Assembly (NCBI GenBank): GCA_902362435.1
Contig: CABIWW010000001.1
Span: forward strand, 243,538-307,537
Direction of reading: 5' to 3'
Length of the DNA stretch: 64,000 bases
DNA from: Eubacteriaceae bacterium
Lineage (GTDB): Bacteria > Bacillota > Clostridia > Peptostreptococcales > Anaerovoracaceae
Below the pieces are notes generated by a model. That model did not search any database and was not told where the DNA came from. It saw only the letters and a list, made by a program, of their open reading frames with translations. The translations under genes and the position numbers were made by a program. Positions 15,387 to 24,031 of the stretch are shown here, piece after piece (position 1 is the stretch's first letter; each line of letters begins with the position of its first letter).

Positions 15387-17924
15387 ATGAATACATCATT
15401 CCAGATTTTCAGCCGCGATGTGAAAAGGCTGCTGCGAAACAGAGCCGCAGCACTCGTAATGGTGGGCGTATGCCTGCTGCCGTCGCTTTATGCATGGTTC
15501 AACATCGCAGCCAATATGGATCCGTACGGCAATACTAAGGGGATCAAAGTCGCTGTCGCGAACAACGACAAGGGTGCAGTGAACGAGATGATCACGCTTA
15601 ATGCAGGAGATACGATAATAGGAAATCTCAAGGAGAACGACCAGCTTGGCTGGACTTTCACGAGTGAAAAAAAGGCGAAGGAAGGCGTTAAATCCGGTGA
15701 CTACTATGCGGCGATAGTCATTCCGGAAGACTTCAGCGAATCGCTCGTCAGCATATTGTCAGGCGATCTGAAAAAGCCTGAACTGGACTATTACATAAAT
15801 GAGAAAAAGAACGCTATCGCACCGAAGATAACGGATACCGGCGCGACAACGATACAGCACGAGATCAATGACACTTTCTCATCGGTGGCTTCGGAGGCCG
15901 TTGCTGATATCATCCGTACCGCGGCAGATGATATCGCGGGAGACATCAGCAGCACAGACTGGCATCTCTTCTCTGAAATAGCGGAAGTGCGTGCGAACAT
16001 CAGTGAATACCAGACCGTGCTTACGAACTTCCAGAACACCGTAAGCAGGTCGGACGATGTGATACAGAGTACCATAAAGTCGCTTGACAAGGTCGATACT
16101 GCTGCAGATGCCGCGTCTTCGGCGCTCGGAGACACATCGGATCTGCTGACACAGAGCCGTATCGCACTTGGAAAGTTCGCTGCACAGTTTTCAAAGACGC
16201 TTTCGGACGGCGACATACTTTTGAACGATATAGCTGTCTCGACATCCACAAAGCTCGGCGCTTTTGAGACAAAAGTGCTGAAAGCCTCGGCAGCCGTAGA
16301 CTCAGATATAGCTTCAGCAAATGAACTCATCAAAAAGAACGAACAGATACTCCAGAAGCTCGAAGAGCTCAACGACAAGGTCGGCAGTGATTCGCAGCTC
16401 TCGGCTCAGATCGCTCAGCAGATAGCTAAGCTCCAAACTCAGAACAAGGAACTGAACGATCTGCTCGATTCACTCAGCAGCGGCAACGCCGCGATCGGCG
16501 AAGCAGTGACTGCCGCACAGGAGACACGCACAGAGCTTGAAAAGATCGCAGAGCAGAACAGAAAATCACTGCAGGATTTCAGGGGCGATTTCGACCAGAA
16601 CCTGCTGCCGAAGATCAATCAGTCGCTGGACGATCTGGCACAGGTAAGCGGCAGCCTGTCAGCAACGCTGGCCGGTGTGAAGCCTGTGACGAAACAGCTC
16701 AGAGGTGTACTGCAGCAGCTCGGCACCAGTCTCGATTCCACCGCTGCGGCTCTGGCGCAGACCGGCAACATACTCAAGCTCGTGGATCAGGATCTGGAAA
16801 ATATAATAAACGACATAAAGGCGCTGCAGAGCTCGGAGATGTACAAAAAGCTGCTTTCTCTCGAAGGACTCGACACAGAGGCCATCTCTGACTTCATGGC
16901 TTCACCTGTGAGCATGAGATCCGATGTGCTTTACGATGTCGAAAACTACGGATCGGGAATGACACCGTTCTATACTAACCTCGCCATCTGGGTAGGCGGG
17001 CTGATACTCGTATCGATACTCAAGCAGGAGGTAGACAAGGAAGGGCTCGCACACGGACTGACTGCGACAGATGCATACTTCGGCAGATGGATGCTGTATG
17101 TCGCCGCGGCGCTGGTCCAGGCTTTCATCGTATGCCTGGGAGATCTGCTGCTGCTGGGAGTGCAGTGCGTCCATCCTTTTGTATTCATACTCACAGGACT
17201 GGTGTGCGCATTCGTGTACGTGAACATCATCTACGCGCTTGCGATCACATTCAAGCATATAGGAAAGGCTGTTGCAGTCATACTCATAATACTGCAGATA
17301 CCGGGTTCCTCGGGAACCTATCCGATAGAGATGATGCCTTCTTTTTTCCAGAAGCTTTATCCGCTGCTGCCGTTCTCGTACGGCATAGATGCTATGCGTG
17401 AATGCATAGCAGGCTTCTATGGATTCCGCTATATAGGAAATATCCTGATTCTTATCGTATTTGCGGGGATCGCGCTTCTCGTCGGACTGATACTGAGACC
17501 TCTGCTCATAAATCTCAACCATATGACTGACAGCAGGCTCAGCGAAACGGAAATAATGATATGCGACACGGAAACGTCGCGAAGTGACAGACCGAAGATC
17601 AGGACTATGCTCAAAACTCTTATGCGAGACGAGTACGGTAAACAGCGGCTCATGGCCAGATACGTGCGCTTTGAAAGAATGTATCCGGATCTGATCAAGC
17701 GCGGATTCATCTGCATGATCGTGATACCGCTCATATTCCTGGTTCTGATGCTGGTAGTGAAAGCGAGGATGCTGTTCCTCGTGCTGTGGATACTGTCGCT
17801 CATTTTCCTGTCTGTATATCTGATATGTATCGAATACGTACACGACAGGATGCAGGAACAGTTTGAAATGAGCGGCAAAACTTCGGAAGACCTTATCCAC
17901 ATGATCGAAGAGGAGAACGACTGA
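15387..17924 (+). CDS. YhgE/Pip family membrane protein (first of a pair)
   Basis: An 845-residue protein of the YhgE/Pip family, related to phage-infection protein Pip and to EsaA of type VII secretion systems. One N-terminal membrane helix (about 18-38; ALVMVGVCLLPSLYAWFNI) is followed by the conserved VAVANNDKGA region and a long extracytoplasmic part with helical coiled-coil stretches (about 190-500). A C-terminal ABC-2-type membrane domain has five helices (about 525-720). An extra charged segment and two more helices follow (about 725-825), which the second copy lacks. The ATG at 15387 has SD AGGAGG. Its stop overlaps the next start (TGATG), so the pair is co-translated. Confidence 0.9.
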   Translation: MNTSFQIFSRDVKRLLRNRAAALVMVGVCLLPSLYAWFNIAANMDPYGNTKGIKVAVANNDKGAVNEMITLNAGDTIIGNLKENDQLGWTFTSEKKAKEGVKSGDYYAAIVIPEDFSESLVSILSGDLKKPELDYYINEKKNAIAPKITDTGATTIQHEINDTFSSVASEAVADIIRTAADDIAGDISSTDWHLFSEIAEVRANISEYQTVLTNFQNTVSRSDDVIQSTIKSLDKVDTAADAASSALGDTSDLLTQSRIALGKFAAQFSKTLSDGDILLNDIAVSTSTKLGAFETKVLKASAAVDSDIASANELIKKNEQILQKLEELNDKVGSDSQLSAQIAQQIAKLQTQNKELNDLLDSLSSGNAAIGEAVTAAQETRTELEKIAEQNRKSLQDFRGDFDQNLLPKINQSLDDLAQVSGSLSATLAGVKPVTKQLRGVLQQLGTSLDSTAAALAQTGNILKLVDQDLENIINDIKALQSSEMYKKLLSLEGLDTEAISDFMASPVSMRSDVLYDVENYGSGMTPFYTNLAIWVGGLILVSILKQEVDKEGLAHGLTATDAYFGRWMLYVAAALVQAFIVCLGDLLLLGVQCVHPFVFILTGLVCAFVYVNIIYALAITFKHIGKAVAVILIILQIPGSSGTYPIEMMPSFFQKLYPLLPFSYGIDAMRECIAGFYGFRYIGNILILIVFAGIALLVGLILRPLLINLNHMTDSRLSETEIMICDTETSRSDRPKIRTMLKTLMRDEYGKQRLMARYVRFERMYPDLIKRGFICMIVIPLIFLVLMLVVKARMLFLVLWILSLIFLSVYLICIEYVHDRMQEQFEMSGKTSEDLIHMIEEEND

Positions 17925-20104
17925 TGAAAAATATATGGCAGATTTTCAAAAGAGATGTATGGCGTATAAAAAACAATGTCATCGCTCTCATAGTGATAAT
18001 GGGGCTCACGGTGGTGCCGTGCCTGTACGCGTGGTTCAACATCGCTGCCAGCTGGGATCCATATAAGAACACGGGAAACCTTAAAGTGGCAGTGGCCAGT
18101 GTAGACAAGGGCTACGAAGGAAGTCTCATACCGATAGATATAAATATAGGGGACAGAGTACTGTCCACACTTCATGAAAACGATCAGATGGAATGGGTGT
18201 TCACAAACAGGGACACGGCAGTCGAGGGCGTGAAGTCGGGCGACTACTATGCTGCGATAGTGATCCCGGAGAATTTCAGCAATGACATGATGAGCCTTTT
18301 CTCAGAGGATATAGAAAAACCGCAGATCACCTATTATTCGAATGCAAAGGAGAACGCCATAGCTCCGAAGGTCACCGAAAAGGGAGCTTCGGCGATACAG
18401 AACCAGATAAATCAGGTATTCATCGAAACGGTTTCCGATACCGGGCTCACAGTCATGCAGTCCGTAATCAATATGACAGATGAAGAAGATACAGGTTCTC
18501 TTGTATCGAACCTGCTGAGGAACCTGCGCAATATTTCCGGTAGCCTTGACGCCTCGTCGGAAACGCTGAAATCGTTTTCAGGCATGACGTCGTCGATACA
18601 GCAGCTGACCGGATCGACAGGAGATTTCCTCGATTATGTAAAGAAGCAGTCTTCCGACGGGTCGGGCACTCTCAGCGGCATGCAGAAAACGGTTTCCGAC
18701 ATACGCGACACGCTGAACGGAACCACAGACAGCATAAACAAGCTGCTGGATTCCAGCAAGGGATATTATCAAGAGGTATCAAAGCTAGTGGATTCGGCAT
18801 TCGAAACACAGGCAGCAGATGCGAGAGCCGTGGCAGATACCCTCGACACAGTCGCATCAAAGGTAGACGGCACAATCAGCTCGTATACTGAGATGAGAGA
18901 CTCCATCGCGGCACTCGGCGAAAGCAATCCTGAGCTTTCCGCGCTGACAGAACCGATCGTTGCAAAGCTCAATGCATCGATAGCGACGCAGACGGAGCTC
19001 AGCGAAAGTCTGAAATCCACAGCGGAATCTCTCAGGACTTCGGCAACGGATGTCGTGACTGCCAAGAAAGAGCTCGACAAGCTGATAGATGAGAGCGTCA
19101 AGGGCATAGACAGCGTGAAAAAAGAATATGAAGACAACGTGAAGAGCATACTGAACAAGCTTTCAGCATCACTGGGCAGTGCAGGCAGCGATATTTCCGA
19201 TCTGCTCAGGCAGCTGGACAAAAGCGTTGACGGTATCCGCGAACTGACTGATTCAGCGACATCGGATCTTGCGGCGATACAGAACGCGCTCGACAATTCG
19301 GGTGCACTTCTGGACAGAGCTTCATCTAAGGTCAGTGGTATGATCACAAAGCTGGAGCAGATGCAGCAGAGCGGTGATTTCTCGGAACTCAGATCGCTGT
19401 TATCGGAGAACAGAGAAGCACTGTCCCAGTTCCTGGCAGCGCCTGTTTCGCTGAAGACTCACAAGGTATACGAGATAGAGAACTACGGTTCTGCGATGGC
19501 TCCCTTCTATTCGACGCTTTCGATCTGGATCGGCGGCATAGTCCTGGTTGCTATGATGAGCGTTACTGTATCCGACAGCACTCTTGAAGGCCTTTCAGGC
19601 GTAAAGAACAGCCATCTGTACTTCGGACGGTACATACTGTTCTTTATCATGGGACTGATGCAGAGTACACTGATAGGACTGGGGGATCTGCTCTTTCTGG
19701 GTATCCAGTGCAGACATCCTTTCCTGTTCATGCTGGCGTGCTGGTTCTCGAGCATAGTTTATGTAAACGTCATATACACTCTGACGGTCTCATTCGGAGA
19801 TATAGGAAAGGCTATAAGCGTCATCCTGCTTGTGATACAGGTTGCAGGAACGGGAGGTACATTCCCTATAGAGGTCGCGCCGGCATTTTTCCGGGTGATC
19901 TATCCGCTGCTGCCGTTCACACACAGTATGGCAGCCATGCGTGAGACCGTCGGAGGCATGTACGGCATGGATTACTGGGCAGATCTGATCAAGCTTTCGG
20001 TATTCCTGATACTGTCGCTGATAGTCGGACTCGTGCTCAGAAAGCCTATCATCAGGCTTAACGACAAATTCTCTGAAAAACTTGAAGAAACAAAAGTCAT
20101 GTAG
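17924..20104 (+). CDS. YhgE/Pip family membrane protein (second of a pair)
   Basis: A 726-residue paralogue of the preceding gene with the same plan: N-terminal helix (VVPCLYAWFNIAASWDPY), extracytoplasmic helical region, and C-terminal ABC-2-like membrane domain with the shared motifs FRVIYPLLPFTHSMAAMRE and GGTFPIEVAPAFF. It ends about 120 residues earlier than its partner. The start ATG overlaps the previous stop by one base. Two different YhgE proteins made from one mRNA suggests a heterodimer, as for two-subunit ABC-2 exporters, though no ATPase gene is near. Function in Clostridia is unknown. Confidence 0.9.
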   Translation: MKNIWQIFKRDVWRIKNNVIALIVIMGLTVVPCLYAWFNIAASWDPYKNTGNLKVAVASVDKGYEGSLIPIDINIGDRVLSTLHENDQMEWVFTNRDTAVEGVKSGDYYAAIVIPENFSNDMMSLFSEDIEKPQITYYSNAKENAIAPKVTEKGASAIQNQINQVFIETVSDTGLTVMQSVINMTDEEDTGSLVSNLLRNLRNISGSLDASSETLKSFSGMTSSIQQLTGSTGDFLDYVKKQSSDGSGTLSGMQKTVSDIRDTLNGTTDSINKLLDSSKGYYQEVSKLVDSAFETQAADARAVADTLDTVASKVDGTISSYTEMRDSIAALGESNPELSALTEPIVAKLNASIATQTELSESLKSTAESLRTSATDVVTAKKELDKLIDESVKGIDSVKKEYEDNVKSILNKLSASLGSAGSDISDLLRQLDKSVDGIRELTDSATSDLAAIQNALDNSGALLDRASSKVSGMITKLEQMQQSGDFSELRSLLSENREALSQFLAAPVSLKTHKVYEIENYGSAMAPFYSTLSIWIGGIVLVAMMSVTVSDSTLEGLSGVKNSHLYFGRYILFFIMGLMQSTLIGLGDLLFLGIQCRHPFLFMLACWFSSIVYVNVIYTLTVSFGDIGKAISVILLVIQVAGTGGTFPIEVAPAFFRVIYPLLPFTHSMAAMRETVGGMYGMDYWADLIKLSVFLILSLIVGLVLRKPIIRLNDKFSEKLEETKVM

Positions 20105-20116
20105 CATACAGGCCGA

Positions 20117-20145
20117 TTGTGTTTTGCATTTTTATTTGATATAAT
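20117..20145 (+). promoter_or_regulatory. Sigma-A promoter before nusB
   Basis: TTGTGT, a 17-base spacer and a consensus TATAAT (20140-20145). Transcription would start near 20152, giving a leader of about 175 bases that includes a dispersed repeat. Confidence 0.7.
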
Positions 20146-20203
20146 ATATATTGAGGCGGTTTTATGAGTACGAACAAAGGCATCAAAGCCGCCGATATAA
20201 ATA

Positions 20204-20245
20204 GAACAAAAGTGGCTTCGCCACACATTTTCATATAAAACTTTT
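20204..20245 (+). repeat. 42-bp dispersed repeat, copy 1
   Basis: Begins GAACAAAAGTGGCTTCGCCA. It is nearly identical to the reverse complement of 60927-60968 (two differences in 42). It contains the hairpin GTGGC-TTC-GCCAC enclosed by AAAAGT/ACTTTT, so it could fold in RNA. It lies in the nusB leader. A further hairpin (ATGCAGG/CCTGCAT) follows at about 20252-20286. Confidence 0.8.
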
Positions 20246-20327
20246 GCTGATATGCAGGGATTGTCAAAAGCGATATTTCCTGCATAATGAAAAAGATGTT
20301 TGAACACCATCGGAGGACAAGAAAAAG

Positions 20328-20729
20328 ATGACAAGAAACGAAGCTCGTGAAATACTGATGCAGATACTATATGAGATGGACGCGTCAAAATCCATGGATG
20401 CGGAAACAGCTGAAAGGCTCGCACAGGAACGTCTGAAGGGTATGAATGCACAGAGAGGCACGCATCTGCTCTGCAGCATAATCGAAAATCTGGATGCGAT
20501 CGACAGCAGTATAAACGAAAAGAGCAGATCATGGAAAACGGGGAGGATGCCCAAGGTCGATCTGGCGATAATGAGGCTGGCGATAGGCGAGATACGTTTT
20601 GACGACACAGTGCCTCAGGCAGTAGCGATAAACGAAGCCGTGAACCTTGCGAAAAAATTCAGCATGGAGAAATCTTCCGGATTCATCAACGGCGTTCTCG
20701 GCGCGATAGTCAACCAAGATGAAAAATAG
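20328..20729 (+). CDS. nusB: Transcription antitermination factor NusB
   Basis: A 133-residue all-helical protein matching NusB in length. It starts TRNEAREILMQILYEMD and has the conserved C-terminal PKVDLAIMRLAIGEI and AVAINEAVNLAKKF(S) followed by SGFINGVLG. NusB with NusE (S10) binds boxA RNA and promotes antitermination of rRNA transcription. SD GGAGGACAAG. It is the first gene of a long operon; its end overlaps the TsaD-like gene by 11 bases. Confidence 0.95.
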   Translation: MTRNEAREILMQILYEMDASKSMDAETAERLAQERLKGMNAQRGTHLLCSIIENLDAIDSSINEKSRSWKTGRMPKVDLAIMRLAIGEIRFDDTVPQAVAINEAVNLAKKFSMEKSSGFINGVLGAIVNQDEK

Positions 20730-21738
20730 ATTCATCCTGGGGATAGATACCAGCAACTACAAGACGTCGGCAGCGCTTACCGATATGCATCAGAACGTTG
20801 TATGTGATCTGAGAAAATTTTTGAAAGTAAAACAGGGCGAAAAAGGATTGAGGCAATCTGACGCCCTTTTTCAGCATGTCAGGAACCTGCCTGAACTGTT
20901 TGAAGAGCTGGCAGGCAGTGCGGACGGCGGAGTGTGCGGAGAAGCAGCGAACGATCTGTATGCCGGACTTGCAGCTGTCGCATATTCCTCAAGGCCGAGA
21001 CCCGTGGAGGGTTCGTATATGCCGGTTTTTCTCGCAGGCGAAAGCTTTGCCAGATCGCTGGCGGCACTGGCTGACATACCGGCACTGCCGTTTTCACATC
21101 AGGAAGGGCATATCGAGGCGATAAAGGCATTTTCACAGCTGAAATGCGCAGACCGAATCATGGCGTGCCACTTTTCGGGAGGTACGTCAGAACTGCTCGA
21201 GGTCACTGCAGCGGACGGCCATACGGGATATGACATAGAGATAATCGGCGGCTCGAAGGACATCGCGTTCGGACAGGTGATCGACCGTGCCGGAGTGATG
21301 CTCGGGATGAGCTTCCCGGCGGGCGAAGAAATGGACAGGATCGCCGAAGCGGCAGATGGAGCTTCAGACGTTCTGACCCGGATCAAAGTCAGAGACGGAT
21401 GGCTCAATCTCTCCGGAATAGATACACAGATAAAGCGTACGCTTGAAAGCAGCGGCGCAGTATCATGCGAATCTGCAGGTCCGCTGATACGAGAGATCTT
21501 TGAAAAAGTTTCAGATGCAATGACTGACATGGTCATCCAGGGCGCCGAAAAGACCGGCATCAGCGATATCATCATGGCGGGCGGCGTCACATCGAGCTCG
21601 TTCATCAGACGGAGAGCTTTGAAAAGGCTTGACGCGGCCGGGATAAATGCTGTATTCGATGAAAACGGACTGGCACAGGACAATGCCGTGGGGATATCGG
21701 TTTTAGGAGGAAAGGAAATATGGGGATCAAACCTGTAA
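20719..21738 (+). CDS. TsaD/Kae1-like ASKHA-fold protein (paralogue of unknown role)
   Basis: A 339-residue member of the Kae1/TsaD (former O-sialoglycoprotein endopeptidase) superfamily. The N-terminal ILGIDTSNYKTSAAL phosphate motif, the metal-binding HQEGH (H-x3-H, near residue 117) and the C-terminal IIMAGGVTSSSF nucleotide motif are intact. True TsaD makes threonylcarbamoyl-adenosine in tRNA with TsaB and TsaE, which are not here. In Clostridia a diverged copy sits between nusB and xseA, as in this window, so it is probably a second paralogue with an unproved role. It overlaps nusB by 11 bases and xseA by 19. Confidence 0.85.
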   Translation: MKNRFILGIDTSNYKTSAALTDMHQNVVCDLRKFLKVKQGEKGLRQSDALFQHVRNLPELFEELAGSADGGVCGEAANDLYAGLAAVAYSSRPRPVEGSYMPVFLAGESFARSLAALADIPALPFSHQEGHIEAIKAFSQLKCADRIMACHFSGGTSELLEVTAADGHTGYDIEIIGGSKDIAFGQVIDRAGVMLGMSFPAGEEMDRIAEAADGASDVLTRIKVRDGWLNLSGIDTQIKRTLESSGAVSCESAGPLIREIFEKVSDAMTDMVIQGAEKTGISDIIMAGGVTSSSFIRRRALKRLDAAGINAVFDENGLAQDNAVGISVLGGKEIWGSNL

Positions 21739-22928
21739 AAGTTTCTCAGCTGAACAATTATATAAAACGCATACTGCAGTCGGATCCCATACTCGGCAGT
21801 GTCTCGGTGATCGGAGAGATCTCCAATCTCAAATTTCACAATTCGGGGCACGTGTATTTTTCGCTCAAGGATGAAAAGAGCAGGATAAACTGCTTTCTCG
21901 CGGCAGACAACGTCGATGCCGTGGAAGACATGCTGGTGGAAGGAAACGAAGTGACCGCCAGGGGGTATATATACCTCTATGAGCGCGGCGGCAGCTATTC
22001 GCTCAACGTGCGGACGATGGAAAGCGCAGGCAGGGGAGATCTCGCCGCGGCTTTTGAAAAGCTCAAGGCCAAGCTCGAAAAAGAAGGGATCTTCGATCCC
22101 GCGCACAAAAAAGCACTGCCGTTCTTTCCGCAGAAAGTCGCAGTCGTCACATCTCCGACCGGAGCTGCTGTCCGGGATATCGTCAAGATCATCACAGGCA
22201 GGAACGACTGCGTGGATATCGTGATATATCCTGTGCTGGTGCAGGGACCGTATGCGGCGGAAGAAATAGCACATGCGATAAAAGATATAAACGAAAACCA
22301 CAGCGATGTGGATATAATAATAACAGGCAGGGGCGGCGGCTCGATGGAGGAGCTGTGGGCATTCAACGAGGAATGCGTCGCGCGCAGCATCTACGGATCG
22401 GACATACCCGTGATATCAGCGGTAGGACACGAGACGGATTTCACGATCTCGGATTTCGCGGCGGACCGCAGAGCCGAGACTCCGACCGCAGCCGCGCAGA
22501 TGGCCGTGCCTGATACGAAGGAGCTGCGAGATCGTATCGAAGCGCTCTGTACAGAGATGAAAAGGAACCTCGGGACAGTCTGTGACAGCAGGCGAAAAAG
22601 CCTGGAACTGCTGGATCCGAAGAGTTTTGCACGAAACCTCAGGAGCAGAGCTGCGATGGAGCAGATGGCACTGGATAACATAATATATGATATGGAAAAC
22701 CACATCAGATCGATGATCGTTTCGCTCAGGCACAGGACAGAGCTGCTTCACGAGGCTGTATCCGCGGCAGATCCGCAGAACATACTGAGCAGAGGCTACA
22801 GTATCGTCACGGACGGCGGCGGGAATATAGTAAAAGACTCTTCCAGTCTTGAAATAGGACAGACTGTCAGCATCAGACTCGCAGGAGGAAGCGCTCAGGC
22901 TGATGTGACTGCGATCGGAAAGGAATAG
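21720..22928 (+). CDS. xseA: Exodeoxyribonuclease VII large subunit
   Basis: A 402-residue protein with an N-terminal OB fold (VSVIGEISNLKFHNSGHVYFSLKDE, residues 20-50) and a catalytic region with the family motifs TSPTGAAVRDI and IITGRGGGSMEELWAFN. A coiled-coil region then binds the small subunit, and the C-terminal LSRGYSIV motif closes the protein. With XseB it degrades single-stranded DNA processively into oligonucleotides. The start lies inside the previous gene with SD AGGAGGAAAGG. xseB follows after 4 bases. Confidence 0.97.
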   Translation: MGIKPVKVSQLNNYIKRILQSDPILGSVSVIGEISNLKFHNSGHVYFSLKDEKSRINCFLAADNVDAVEDMLVEGNEVTARGYIYLYERGGSYSLNVRTMESAGRGDLAAAFEKLKAKLEKEGIFDPAHKKALPFFPQKVAVVTSPTGAAVRDIVKIITGRNDCVDIVIYPVLVQGPYAAEEIAHAIKDINENHSDVDIIITGRGGGSMEELWAFNEECVARSIYGSDIPVISAVGHETDFTISDFAADRRAETPTAAAQMAVPDTKELRDRIEALCTEMKRNLGTVCDSRRKSLELLDPKSFARNLRSRAAMEQMALDNIIYDMENHIRSMIVSLRHRTELLHEAVSAADPQNILSRGYSIVTDGGGNIVKDSSSLEIGQTVSIRLAGGSAQADVTAIGKE

Positions 22929-22932
22929 TATC

Positions 22933-23139
22933 ATGACAGAAAAAAAAGAAACGTTTGAAGAAGCACTGAAGAAACTCGAGAACGCATCTGAAAAACTGAA
23001 GTCAGAAGACATTTCTCTCGAAGATGCGATCAGAAGCTATGAAGAAGGCATAAAACACTATAAACGATGCAGCGAGATACTGGAAAAAGCCAGTCAGAAA
23101 ATAGAAACACTTACGAAACAGGAGGCGTATCATGACTGA
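22933..23139 (+). CDS. xseB: Exodeoxyribonuclease VII small subunit
   Basis: A 68-residue helical protein of standard length, with the conserved FEEALKKLE, LEDAIRSYEEGI and CSEILEKASQKIETL segments. Several copies coat the coiled coil of XseA. It overlaps the start of ispA by 8 bases. Confidence 0.96.
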   Translation: MTEKKETFEEALKKLENASEKLKSEDISLEDAIRSYEEGIKHYKRCSEILEKASQKIETLTKQEAYHD

Positions 23140-24028
23140 TAATACTTTTAATGATTACAGAGAACTGCTGGAAGAACATCTGCTGGATTTCATACCGGAT
23201 GTGGATCACAAGAGTATCACTCTTTACGAATCGATGAAATACAGCCTTTCTGCCGGAGGCAAGCGGATAAGACCTGTGCTTCTGCTCGCGGCATGCGATT
23301 TCTGCGGCGGCAGCATAACAGAAGCTCTGCCTTATGCATGCGCGATAGAATATATACACACGTACTCGCTCATACACGACGACCTGCCGTGCATGGACAA
23401 TGACGACCTGAGAAGAGGCGTGCCTACCAACCACAAGGTGTACGGCGACGCGGTGGCGACACTCGCGGGAGACGGACTGCAGTCTGCGGCTTTCGAAGCG
23501 ATGAACACGGACATGCTGATGTATTTCGATGATGGCGATGCACTCAAGAGAAGGATCCGGGCAGCATACGAGATCAGCAAGGGATCCGGCTGCAGAGGCA
23601 TCGTGGCCGGACAGATCGCGGACATGGAAGCCGAAGACAGGAACTGCTCGAAGGAAATGCTCGACTATATACACCTGACGAAGACATCGGCGCTGATCGT
23701 TGCCGCAGTCAAGGCCGGAGCTCAGCTCGGTAACGCAGATGAAAAGATGCTCGAGGATCTTACTATATACGCTGAGAATCTGGGGCTTGCATTCCAGATC
23801 TGCGACGACCTGCTCGACGTAGAGGGCAGTGAGGAAGAGATGGGAAAGAAAACAGGAATGGACTGCGTCAACAAGAAAGCGACATATCCTGCACTTTACG
23901 GAATAGAAGAATCAAAAGAAAGGCTCGATGAGCTGACGGCGACTGCCATAGACGCACTCAGCGAATACTATGACAACGCTGAAGTTTTTGTAAAGCTGGC
24001 AAAAGATCTGGCTGTAAGGGGAAGATAG
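23132..24028 (+). CDS. ispA: Polyprenyl (farnesyl/geranylgeranyl) diphosphate synthase
   Basis: A 298-residue trans-isoprenyl diphosphate synthase. The first aspartate-rich motif is DDLPCMDNDDLRRG (near residue 84) and the second is CDDLLDVEG (near 227); GGKRIRP lies near residue 45. The spacing matches farnesyl diphosphate synthases of the IspA type with a two-residue insert in the first motif. It condenses IPP with DMAPP/GPP to make FPP, the precursor of undecaprenyl carriers and quinones. It lies between xseB and dxs, the classic isoprenoid grouping. Confidence 0.93.
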   Translation: MTDNTFNDYRELLEEHLLDFIPDVDHKSITLYESMKYSLSAGGKRIRPVLLLAACDFCGGSITEALPYACAIEYIHTYSLIHDDLPCMDNDDLRRGVPTNHKVYGDAVATLAGDGLQSAAFEAMNTDMLMYFDDGDALKRRIRAAYEISKGSGCRGIVAGQIADMEAEDRNCSKEMLDYIHLTKTSALIVAAVKAGAQLGNADEKMLEDLTIYAENLGLAFQICDDLLDVEGSEEEMGKKTGMDCVNKKATYPALYGIEESKERLDELTATAIDALSEYYDNAEVFVKLAKDLAVRGR

Positions 24029-24031
24029 AAA

